Of a stretch of DNA of 64,000 nucleotides, positions 23,890 through 33,147 are shown piece by piece. Location of the stretch: positions 26,726,513 to 26,790,512 of the forward strand of contig OY743181.1 in NCBI GenBank assembly GCA_963555705.1, in the 5' to 3' direction. The position numbers and the translations under genes are program-made. Positions within the stretch are counted from its first letter, which is position 1; each line of letters opens with the position of its first letter. The notes beneath the pieces are model-generated. The model was given only the letters and a program-made list of their open reading frames with translations. It was not told where the DNA came from and searched no databases. This stretch comes from Ligustrum vulgare (taxonomy: Eukaryota > Streptophyta > Magnoliopsida > Lamiales > Oleaceae).

Positions 23890-24441
23890 ATGGATATCAT
23901 TCTTACAAACATTCGCAAGTATTATTCCAGTCTTCCAATGAATGATCTGAGGAAAATTTATCGAATAAGACTCGAAAGATTGAGGTTGCTGATGGCTCAT
24001 GGTGTTTCAGAAGATGTTCGCTGGTTGATCGAAGCAAAGGTTCGACTATCTGGTGAATTACCTATGACATTTCCAAAGCACATGCCTGGTTTAGGCAAAA
24101 GCACCTTCGCAAAGAAACGAAGAGCAAAAAGGCTGAATGGTTGCTACAAATGTGCTCGTTGGAACTGTGATACTCGTTGCAAAACAGTAGGATATTCTTC
24201 TACTAATCGGGATGATAAAATCAAATTCATAAAGGGTGGACTGAGTAAGGAGTCTTTGGATGATATTCGACTGACTCTTGAGACGCACCCAAGTGGTTAT
24301 GTGCAACGTGAACTTCTCTCCTTATACGCTCAGTTTAACGAGGACAAAAATCGTTATAGTCTCCAAAATATAATAGCAAAAGATCCTGTTTGCCAGTCTG
24401 TTTTACAAAATGAGGCTTCTGACAGTTCAGCAATGATATAA
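23890..24441 (+). CDS. Betaflexiviridae-like cysteine-rich nucleic-acid-binding protein (viral NABP-like), endogenous
   Basis: This intact ORF encodes 183 aa from MDIILTNIRKYYSSLPMNDL; an in-frame ATG at 23842 would add 16 residues. I prefer 23890 because a TATA-like TTTAAATAG lies at 23847-23855, too close to the upstream ATG. The centre reads GKSTFAKKRRAKRLNGC (arginine/lysine-rich) and then CYKCARWNCDTRC, a C-x2-C-x4-C-x3-C zinc-finger-like cluster, followed by KIKFIKGGLS. That order of basic block, Cys cluster and FIKxG is the hallmark of the small 3'-terminal proteins of carla- and vitiviruses, which bind nucleic acid and can suppress RNA silencing. Those proteins are 90-140 aa, so this one has a longer C-terminus. 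Family membership rests on motifs only. No other viral gene is nearby. Confidence 0.65.
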   Translation: MDIILTNIRKYYSSLPMNDLRKIYRIRLERLRLLMAHGVSEDVRWLIEAKVRLSGELPMTFPKHMPGLGKSTFAKKRRAKRLNGCYKCARWNCDTRCKTVGYSSTNRDDKIKFIKGGLSKESLDDIRLTLETHPSGYVQRELLSLYAQFNEDKNRYSLQNIIAKDPVCQSVLQNEASDSSAMI

Positions 24442-24661
24442 GGTAAATCTCTTGATACACATTTAAAATATTTTGCTGTTTTCTTTCACGCGTTTTGGAA
24501 ATAAAATATATTTTCCTTTCTCGAGTTTTGATAAAGCTGAAAATAAATATATTTTCCTTTCTCGAGGTTTGATAAAGCTGGAAATAAATCACCGAAAGGT
24601 GATATCTTTGGTAAAACAGTCAAAAGTTGGCCGATTTTGTCAAAAGTAAATCTTTACTTTT
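24134..24661 (+). repeat. Left arm of the 528-bp inverted repeat
   Basis: It is an almost perfect inverted copy of 27942-28469. It covers codons for the last 102 residues of the NABP-like ORF and about 220 bp downstream, including two copies of a roughly 45-bp unit with TATATTTTCCTTTCTCGAG. The only clear coding difference is Asp to Gly near the C-terminus. Confidence 0.93.
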
Positions 24662-24730
24662 ATGATATGAGTCACTTTTAGTGGCACTCGAATGGTAGAG
24701 AATTCGGGTCGTCACAGTTGGTATCAGAGC
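24661..24730 (+). other. Inverted LTR end plus tRNA-iMet primer-binding site
   Basis: Bases 24661-24716 are the reverse complement of the first 56 bp of the LTR at 21149. TGGTATCAGAGC, complementary to initiator tRNA-Met, follows at 24719-24730. The strand is opposite to that of the flanking LTRs, so this is the element's own 5' LTR end and primer site in flipped orientation. Confidence 0.85.
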
Positions 24731-26850
24731 AAAGAGTTTTAAAAACGATTCTGTAGATTTTGAAATTTTATTTCTTGAACAGTAAAACGACGTGCTATTC
24801 ATGATGAACAGTGAACGAAATCACTATTCATTATATAAAAAAAAAAATCTGGGAAATTATTTTTCAAAGACATATTTTCAAAATTTTCTAGAGTTTAGTT
24901 TCTTCTTTAATGTATTTGACCTTGAAATTTTAGTTGGGTTAATTATTTTATAAGATTTATGAGTTTAAAACAATGTAAAGATTTGCACATTTTTTTTTTT
25001 ACATATGTGATGAAATGAAAAGTTAGTCTATTGGCATGACTTTAAAAGCTTGCTTTATGATAAGAAAAGTTGAATTTTCACATGTCAAGTATGGTTATGA
25101 TTTTGAAAAGCATGATGAAATTTGATGTGCGAATTTCAAGGACAAAATTCATTTTAAGCAGGGGAGTTTGTAATGTCCTGAAAATTTTATGGAATATAAT
25201 TAGTTAGTGATATGATGTTTATATTGATGTCTTTGATAAATTTCTAGAAGTTCGGGGACTAAAGGAAAATAAGATTTGACGATAAATTTTATTTGGGTTA
25301 AGTTATTAATTATTGATGGGGAGATAATTACTATATCGATATTGGATTTGTTTTGAAGACTGTGATTAATTAGGAATTATGATTCAAGAAAATGTTGATT
25401 TGGATACAACCACATTAAATTATTGTTGATTAAAGGAAAATAAGATTATATGAAATATTTTAACTCATCACTCTACTATGTCACTCTCCACGTATTGACT
25501 CCTCGAACCAGGTATGTTATATGCTTTGCAAGTCATTTACGATTTTATTAAGACATGTTAAGTATGAAATCTTCATATGTTATGAATCTTTAAGTGAAAT
25601 ATACATGTTGAGTATGATATGAATTGATAGAAGCCTGAATTTTAATTTATTCCTTTTAATGTAGAATCATGAGACATAGAGGATATTGATATGAATTTTG
25701 GTTCATATTAAGCTTAGTAAGACTGACTAAATTAAAAAAAAATAAGTTGGTTAGTAACTTTTGCCAAAAATATATGGAATAATATATTAAACAAACAAAA
25801 TTAATAATGAATTCGTACAATAATTTATCCCTTTATCACTACCTTTGTGTAAAAACAAGGGAAAAACTGTGGATGGTTATTAGTACTTCCTCTTCAAGTT
25901 TCAATTTTCGGTTCAATAATTTATCCCTTTATCACTACCTTTGCTTAAAAGCAAGGAAAAACTGTGGATGATTATTGGTACCACTCTTCAAGTTTCAATT
26001 CTGGAAAAAAAAAATTCGGAAAGAAAAGAAAGAAAGAGAACGGGTGTTGAGCATAATGGGAATAATATGACTTAAGAATGATTTTCAAAATAATTGTTGT
26101 CCTCGAGTTTAGAAATGATGAACCTTAAATGGACTTTGCATAATTGATTTTAGTCATGGCACTAAGTATGAGAAGTCAACAGAAATGATTAGAAATATGT
26201 TCAGATTATCTATCATTTAGATTTAATGAGAAATAGCGAGCCAATTTTATGAAGTTTTATGAGATGTTAAGATTATAAGTGATATGATTTTAATGAGACT
26301 TTTATGAGAAGCATTATGAAGTTAGAGATTTAAAGATTTGGTTATTGGGAATTAAGTAATGGATATTATGTTGAGTAAGTGAATTATGCCTCTATATTGA
26401 AGAGAAATTTATTATGAACTTTGGCCTTGTGATTAAATTTTGGGAATATGATTTATGACTTATAAATATAAGTATGAGTAATCTTTTGAGCCAATTAAGG
26501 TATGGAAGGAAGTGATATTGTGATATTGAAAAATATGATTTGAAATTGTTATGTTGAGGAATTATGAATTGAATTATGGGATATTTTTTGATGATATTGA
26601 AGTGTTGGAATCGTTTTCAATATTTTTAGATCGTTGTGATCAAATGTGGAGTTATTTATTATTGTGAGTTATGAAGTATGCTTATGGTTTGGGATAAGTC
26701 CAAATTACAAGGGAGACTATGTCCAGAATTTTATCATTTGGAATTAAGAGCATGATATGATAAGCATCCACTAAAGGAATTAAGGTTAGACATGCAAGTT
26801 CATTTACATCACAAACGAGATTTAGTAGATGATAGCAGAGATTTTATTAT
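24731..26850. other. Non-coding interior of the cargo element
   Basis: No ORF is supported. At about 25134-25168 a polypurine-like sequence (CAAGGACAAAATTC, then AGCAGGGGAGTT) precedes TGTAATGTCCTGAAAA at 25169, which looks like the start of a different chromoviral LTR. Two copies of a roughly 100-bp unit with CCCTTTATCACTACCTTTG lie at 25825-26000. Confidence 0.45.
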
Positions 26851-26952
26851 TTTCTCATAAGGAGAACACACAAAGAGTCACACTGGAAAAGAAATACATG
26901 AAACACGCAAAAGCAAAAGAAAGCAACATGGGAAATTCCTCAAATTGAGAGA

Positions 26953-27160
26953 TGTGTTTCCGGAGTAGCCGTATCCTACCACCTCTGACCTTTTGAGGAA
27001 ATAAAGAAACCTTCAAAGAGGTGTGTTTCGAGAGTAAGAATACTCCGTAATCTACCACCTGGAACCTTTGAGGTACACACAAGATTTAAACATTAAGGAA
27101 ATCCTAGGAAATTAGAGGGGTGTCTCGAGAGTAAGAATACTCCGTACTCTACCCCCACCT
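26953..27160 (-). repeat. Three imperfect hairpin-bearing repeats downstream of LOG
   Basis: Units start at 26953, 27023 and 27120 and share GTGTnTC, then GAGTA-AGAA-TACTC (a perfect small hairpin in the last two), then CTACCACCT or CTACCCCCACC. They lie just beyond the LOG stop on its 3' side and could belong to a 3' UTR. Confidence 0.7.
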
Positions 27161-27170
27161 ATTCTAAGAT

Positions 27171-27824
27171 TCATAAAGTTAAGTTTACATTAACCGGACT
27201 CCATTTTCGCTTGATTCCCCTTCCTTGAGACCAATCTATCTTAACCCCTGCTGGATCTTGTATTGAGATATATGACTGCAGCTTATCCAGTAGTTCATCA
27301 ATAGTAGGAGCAGAAATAAGGAGCCTTCTGGAAAATGGAGAGATGAATCCCTGTTCCACAGCATAATCAAGAAAGGTTAACAAACCATAAAAGAAATTGT
27401 TAACATTCAGAAGCCCAATAGGCTTAGTATGAAGATCTAGTTGAGCCCACGAGGTAATGTTAAAGATTTCTTCTAAGGTACCAAAACCTCCGGGCAGGGC
27501 TATAAAGGCATCAGAACCATATAGCATACAAGTTATGCGTTCATGGATGGATAAGGTTTGAACTTCATGCCCTCGTGTTTTGCCTGCAACATCTACCAAA
27601 GGGACAGGTATGACACCGATTACTTTTTATTTCTCTGCAAGAGCAGATTGGGAAACACAACCCATTAGACCACTGCTACCACCCCCATACACAAGAGTGA
27701 TACCTTTTTCCCCCAGTTTCTTTCCAAGATCTACGGCCGCTTCTAGATAACTGAAGCCTTTCCCCACTTTTGATCCACAAAATACACAAATAGTTTTGAC
27801 CTGTCGAAGTTTTGGTGCTTCCAT
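27171..27824 (-). pseudogene. LOG: Intronless LOG retrocopy (cytokinin riboside 5'-monophosphate phosphoribohydrolase), one stop codon
   Basis: LOG enzymes release active cytokinin bases from their riboside monophosphates in the cytosol. The frame starts [20 protein letters not shown] and has [32 protein letters not shown], then PGGFGTLEEIFNITSWAQLD, the PGGxGTxxE active-site signature. The end is GIKRKWSPVNVNLTL. Total length, about 217 codons, equals plant LOG proteins. Plant LOG genes have several introns and this copy has none, so it came through RNA. A TAA at 27627-27629 (codon 66) interrupts an otherwise open frame directly before KVIGVIP. A TATA-like TTTAAATAG lies about 75 bp before the ATG. 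Confidence 0.9.
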
Positions 27825-27898
27825 CTTTGATAGTAAAGAAGGGAAAACTTACGAAGAAGATGTGATTTTGGGATGCCTGAACTATGAAATATGTTTGG

Positions 27899-27907
27899 CT
27901 ATTTAAA
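27899..27907 (-). promoter_or_regulatory. TATA-like box before LOG
   Basis: The minus strand reads CTTTAAATAGCC about 75-85 bp before the LOG ATG. Position and sequence fit a plant TATA box, and the same nonamer precedes the NABP-like gene. Confidence 0.4.
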
Positions 27908-27941
27908 GCCGGAAAAATTTACTGTTTTTGATTGATTCTGA

Positions 27942-28469
27942 AAAAGTAAAGATTTACTTTTGACAAAATCGGCCAACTTTTGACTGTTTTACCAAAGATA
28001 TCACCTTTCGGTGATTTATTTCCAGCTTTATCAAACCTCGAGAAAGGAAAATATATTTATTTTCAGCTTTATCAAAACTCGAGAAAGGAAAATATATTTT
28101 ATTTCCAAAACGCGTGAAAGAAAACAGCAAAATATTTTAAATGTGTATCAAGAGATTTATCTTATATCATTGCTGAACTGCCAGAAGCCTCATTTTGTAA
28201 AACAGACTGGCAAACAGGATCTTTTGCTATTATATTTTGGAGACTATAACGATTTTTGTCCTCGTTAAACTGAGCGTATAAGGAGAGAAGTTCACGTTGC
28301 ACATAACCACTTGGGTGCGTCTCAAGAGTCAGTCGAATATCATCCAAAGACTCCTTACTCAGTCCACCCTTTATGAATTTGATTTTATCATCCCGATTAG
28401 TAGAAGAATATCCTACTGTTTTGCAACGAGTATCACAGTTCCAACGAGCACATTTGTAGCAACCATTCA
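27942..28469 (-). repeat. Right arm of the inverted repeat, with a partial NABP-like gene
   Basis: It carries, on the minus strand, the last 102 codons of the NABP-like ORF followed by its downstream region, which leads straight into the LOG promoter. At 28459-28469 it joins the LTR minisatellite at a shared CAACCATTCA. An ORF from 28482 fuses a few LTR codons to the NABP fragment, but the N-terminal half of the protein is missing. Confidence 0.92.
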
Positions 28470-28889
28470 TAAACTTTTCCATATTTATACAAATATTATG
28501 CTCTTCATGATTACATATAATGGAGTCTTATCAACCATTCATATACTTTTCCATATTATTAAATTAAGATTCTCATAATTATTATATATAATGGAACCTC
28601 TCATGCTTGCATATATTTTCTTAATTTCAATAATAAAAATAATTTTTGTATAAATAAATATTGGGATAACATTGAATTAAGTACTTGGACTTAATATACT
28701 TTAAATCAAGAGAATGGAGATATTTTTAGAAATTCGGAATTTAATTTAAAATCGAACGATCTCGATTATTTCTTGACTTGGCTATACGAATACGTCGCGG
28801 CGTTAACTTAATAAAAATGGGTGAAATAGTAGCGACACGATTTTCTATTAAAATAATTATTAATCGCGTAAAAATTCTTGGTCGCTACA
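28470..28889 (-). repeat. 5' LTR (truncated) of the cargo element
   Basis: It matches 22540-22966 closely, including the last minisatellite unit. It is about 1.4 kb shorter than the other LTR, because the NABP arm replaces the rest. Confidence 0.9.
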
Positions 28890-30085
28890 CCATGACCGAG
28901 GCCGCTCCAGACCCTGAAAGATTGGGTGAAGGGCCTTCTGGAAATAAGGATGTTACAATGACACTGGAAGAGGATTTGGTAGATCTAGACCCAAGAATGG
29001 CAGGTGACAATTGCTCCACCCCGGTCGAAAGGTTAGAATGCTTCGGTGTAGACCCATTTGATCCAATCAAAGAATTGCAGATCGGATTAGATTCACCAAT
29101 TGAATACATAAATCAATTGAAGAGCTTCTTACTCGAAAATCTTGATGTATTCGCATGGAAGCATGGTGACATGGTCGGGATCGATCCTAAAGAGGTCTGT
29201 CACAAACTCCAGATTGATCCCCGAAGCTCTGGGCATAGGCAAAAAAGAAGACCTATGAGTTCCGACAAGTACGAGGCCTTGAAAGACGAGGTCACGAAGC
29301 TATTGAAAAATGGCTTCATCAGAGAGTCCCGCTATCCGAAGTGGGTATCAAACCCTGTTTTGGTACCAAAACACAATGGGAAATTGAGGGTATGTATTGA
29401 TTTTTCAAACTTGAAACATGTATGTCCCAAAGACAGTTTTCCACTACCCCGAATTGATCAGTTGGTTGACTCCACATCAGGGCATGAACTGATGAGCTTC
29501 ATGGACGCCTACTCCGGATACAATCAGATCCCCATGTGCGAGTCGGACGAGGAGCATACTTCGTTTATTACGGATAGAGGACTCTATTGCTACAAAGCTA
29601 TGCCATTCGGCTTGAAAAATGCGGGAGATACCTATAAGAGGCTGGTAAATCGCATGTTTTCAGAACAATTAGGAAACACCATGGAGGTATACATTGACGA
29701 CATGCTGCTCAAACGCATGGTCTCCACGGATCATATCCACCATTTGTCAGAGGCCTTCGATGTTTTGAGGAAATATCGAATGAAGCTCAACCTGGAAAAG
29801 TGCGCTTTTGGGGTAGCATCTGGAAAATTTCTTGAATTCATGATAAATAAGAGGGAAATCGAAGCTAATCCCGATAAAATCAATGCTTTGTTAAGCATGC
29901 AATCGCCTCGGAATCCAAAAGAAGTGCAAAGCTTAACGGGGAGAATTGCGGCCTTGAATCGATTTGTCTCCAAATCCACTGACAAATGGTTGCCATTTTT
30001 CAAGGTCCTAAAGGGGGGAAAGCAATTCCAATGGACACCGGAATGTGAGCGGGCTTTCGCCGGCCTGAAAGCATCCTTGGGGTAG
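28890..30085 (+). pseudogene. pol: Tat reverse transcriptase
   Basis: After the CCATG duplication the Tat frame resumes as TEAAPDPERLGEGPSGNKD and runs through the RT palm: RPMSSDKYEALKDEVTKLLK, LRVCIDFSNL, FMDAYSGYNQIPMCE, AMPFGLKNAGDTYKRLV and catalytic VYIDDML. Codons upstream to 28778 in the same frame are LTR sequence of the nested element and are not part of the gene. An in-frame TAG at 30083-30085 precedes the RNase H part, with no frame change. RT itself is intact here, unlike the copy at 744-2012. Confidence 0.92.
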
Positions 30086-31125
30086 CCCCCATTGCTATTG
30101 AAACCGAAGGCTGGCGAGCCTCTCTACCTATATTTGGCTGTATCCAGAGAGGCTGTTAGCTTGGTGTTAGTCAGAGAGGAGGATGTGAATCAGTTGCCAG
30201 TGTATTATGTAAGCAAAGCCATGCTGGATGCCGAGACGCGCTACCCAGATATGGAGAAGCTCGCTCTCTCGTTAATTACAGCCTCTCGCAAACTTCATCC
30301 CTACTTTCAGTCACACTCCATACACGTACTCACCAACTTTCCCATGAGACAAGTGTTGCAAAAACCAAACGTTTCTGGGAGGTTACTGAAATGGGCGATA
30401 GAAATCAGCCAGTTCGACCTACATTATACGCCTCGGACCGCTGTAAAGGGTCAAGCGTTGGCGGATTTCGTAGTCGAATTCACACATCCACCAGAGGTCG
30501 AGATGGTTGATAGCACGGATGACGACTGTGATGGCCAAGAGTGGAAATTGTTCGTTGATGGGTCCTCGACTGAAGGACGATCTGGTGCGGGAATATTGCT
30601 AATAAGCCGAGAGGGATTTAAACTACACAGTGCGATCCGCTCGAATTCAAAGCCTCAAACAATGTTGCTGAGTACGAAGCGTTATTAGCTGGGCTAAGAC
30701 TTGCAAAAGCTTTGAAGATTAAGTCTGTAGTGGCGAACAACGATTCGCAGCTCGTTGTGAGTCAATTCAATGGGCAATTTTCTGCCAAAGAACCTTCCAT
30801 GGTCGCTTACTTGAAGAAAGTGAGAAATTTGGCTGTGCACTTCGGAAAAATGGAGTTACAGCACATCCCCAGAACAGAAAATACCAACGCCGATGCTTTG
30901 TCCAAACTAGCAAGCAGTAGTGATTCAGAGTTCCGCAATCTAATCCCAGTTGAGCACATGCTGACCTCTTCTATTGAGCCGGGACAGGAGATTTTGGCGA
31001 TAGAAGAGGAGGAATCCCTTGATAGCGTACTTGAAACATCAGACAGTACCAAACGAGCCGAAGGCAGCTTGGAAGTTGCAAAGATACGCTGCAAAATTCG
31101 TACTCTTGGACGACCTACTGTATAA
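30086..31125 (+). pseudogene. pol: Tat RNase H and linker
   Basis: The frame after the TAG contains LPVYYVSKAMLDAETRYPDM, then WKLFVDGSSTEGRSGAGILL, the RNase H catalytic region. A one-base loss near 30640 shifts the frame, and the continuation (30712-31125) has VVANNDSQLVVSQFNGQFSA and HIPRTENTNADALSKLA, the end of the domain. The enzyme would degrade template RNA during reverse transcription. Confidence 0.88.
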
Positions 31126-32241
31126 ACGGAGTTACACCTCCCCTTTACTGAGATGTGTGGGGCCAGAGGAAGGACAGTATGTAATGGGAGAAATTCATGA
31201 GGGCGTATGTGGTAATCACGCCGGGGCGTTATCACTAGCTCGGAAAGCCCTCAAACAGGGATATTTTTGGCCTACTATGCGAAAGGACTCCCATGACTTC
31301 GTACGCAAGTGTGATAAATGCCAAAGATACGCAACCATACCGCATCAGCCACATCACAAGCTAACTGTGGTGACTAGCCCTTGGCCTTTTGCAAAGTGGG
31401 GGGTTGATATCATCGGACCTATGCCTAGGGGCCCTAGTAACAATTGTTTTGTGATAGTGGCAATTGATTACTTCACCAAGTGGGTCGAAGCGGAACCTCT
31501 GATGAGAATCACTGAGGCCAACACCACCAAGTTCATCTGGAAGAATATCATATGCAGGTTTGGAATACCCCACTCGTTGGTAAGTGATAATACGAAACAG
31601 TTCAAAAACAAAAGTGTAGATGAACTGTGCGACGATCTGGGAATCAAGAAATTATTTTCATCTCCGCATCACCCTCAAGCCAACGGACAGGTCGAGGCTG
31701 TAAACAAGACCATAAAAAATACCCTGAAGAGGAAGCTGGAGTCCAAAAAGGGCGCATGGGTAGATGAACTCCCACAAGTACTATGGCACTTCGAACCACC
31801 TCGCACACTGCCACTGGTGAAACGTCTTTCTCATTGGCATATGGAGCCGAGGCGGTATGCCCCGTTGAAATTGGGATCCCTTCGCTTCGTCAAATCCATT
31901 ACGACGAAGTGAGAAATGAAGAAGCACAAAGGGCCGATTTAGACTTCCTCATGGAGAAGCGGAGCGATTCCCAAGTGGTGATGGCCAGGTACCACAAAAA
32001 GATGGCCCGATACTACAACAAAAGGGTGAAGGGTTGATGCTTTAATATTGGGGACTTGGTCCTCAAAAAGGTTCTTCCTTCAACACAGGAACCAGGTGTA
32101 GGGACTCTAGGTCCTAACTGGGAAGGCCCTTACAAAGTCTTTGCCGAGGTGGTACCCGGAATGTACATGATTGAGGACCTATCTGGAGTACCTCTATGTA
32201 ATCCTTGGAACACGGACCACCTTCGTTGTTATTTTCAATAA
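31019..32241 (+). pseudogene. pol: Tat integrase
   Basis: Integrase inserts the cDNA into the chromosome. The zinc-binding H2C2 region (IHEGVCGNHAGALSLARKAL then KCDKCQRY) is followed by the DDE core: WGVDIIGPMPRG, the second Asp in LVSDNTKQFKN, and the Glu in ANGQVEAVNKTIKN. The canonical Gly after SDN is replaced by Thr. A frameshift near 31790 moves the frame to 31783-32037. An in-frame stop at 32035-32037 then separates the C-terminal part, which ends NPWNTDHLRCYFQ at 32241. The C-terminus needs all three pieces, so it is not functional. Confidence 0.9.
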
Positions 32242-33147
32242 ACCAAATTCCTCCTCTATGATTGCAGCATTATCATGTGATAAAAATCAAGGTCCTACAA
32301 AATGGGTTCATACAAATTCGCTTGCATAGGTCCTACAAAATGTGATTTAAAAAACGTTCAAATGATTGTCAAAATCAGATCTAACTGGTGAACATAAATG
32401 CCTCGAACCACTCAGATCTGAGGGACTGTACTCACTCACCATGCAACACGGTTGAAAAGACATTCGCATTTGGAAACATTCAAATTTAACCAAATGTTGT
32501 CATATAAACGAAAATTCTTGGTGCGTTAAGTTTGTTCATACATACGGAGCGCTCCCTTGCGCGAAGTGTTAAACGTTTCCGCAAAATTGTTGACACTTTC
32601 ATACATACACTTAGACAAAGCATTTGCAAGACGTATGTGTAATAAGTACTGTGTAATCAAGCATAAAGGATAAACGTAAAAGTTCCTATATTGTTTCGGT
32701 TGCAAAACCACATGCCTCCGCCAGACGCGAACGTTGTTAAAAACAAAGGATTGAAAATTTTCACGCCATTAACAGAAGTTCATACAAAGTTGTAAATGCA
32801 GGTGTTACAGAGTCTTAAGGTAAAATTGCTCAAAAGTTGGTTAGAATCAGATTGATTAGTAAACATGGATACATTAACTATGTTAGATCTGGGGGACTAG
32901 AGCGCACATCTTATCATACAATTCAAGTGCATTTTACATCATCATATAAGACATTTACAATTACAAAGGCATTCGCGCTTGGAAGCATCCAAGCTTAAAT
33001 AGCATGAAGATTAAACAATATGAATAAGTCATTTCATTCATAAAATCAAGGCATTTACAATTTGAAATATTACATTTGCAGTACAGAGCGCTATTGACGC
33101 CACAAAAAAAAACTAACTAACTAACAATAAAGCTAAGCAGAAGAGGA
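32242..33147 (+). other. 3' non-coding region of the Tat element
   Basis: No sense ORF is supported. Two motifs, AGATCTGAGGGACTG (about 32410) and AGATCTGGGGGACTAG (about 32884), resemble the sequence directly before the 3' LTR (GGATTTGAGGGACTAG, about 36706). They may be additional or former polypurine tracts. Confidence 0.6.

Larger units (their letters stand above)
21149..28889 (-). mobile_element. Chromovirus-type LTR element lacking gag-pol and carrying LOG and a viral-type NABP gene
   Basis: The insert has TG...CA ends and a perfect 5-bp target duplication CCATG (21144-21148 and 28890-28894) inside the Tat pol gene. On the minus strand the LTR starts TGTAGCGACC and ends GGGTCGTCACA. 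Directly inside the left LTR is the Del/Tekay-type polypurine tract, minus strand TTTCGAGGACGAAATTATTT ending in a run of G. The right LTR is truncated to 28470-28889. A 56-bp LTR end plus tRNA-iMet primer site lies inverted at 24661-24730. No gag, RT or integrase is present. The interior instead holds an NABP-like ORF in two inverted copies and a LOG retrocopy. Confidence 0.85.

Noticed and set aside
24717..24732. TGGTATCAGAGC as part of a tRNA gene
   Set aside because: Only the 12-base primer-site complement is present, directly after an LTR end, with no cloverleaf. The same holds at 45904 and 53102.
24335..28268. Identical 85-codon ORFs at 24335-24592 (minus) and 28011-28268 (plus)
   Set aside because: They are antisense to the NABP-like gene and its downstream region in the two inverted arms. 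Their identity reflects the repeat, not a gene family.
28778..28889. Extra N-terminal 37 codons of the Tat RT ORF
   Set aside because: They are LTR bases of the nested element that happen to be open in frame. The Tat sequence starts after the CCATG duplication.
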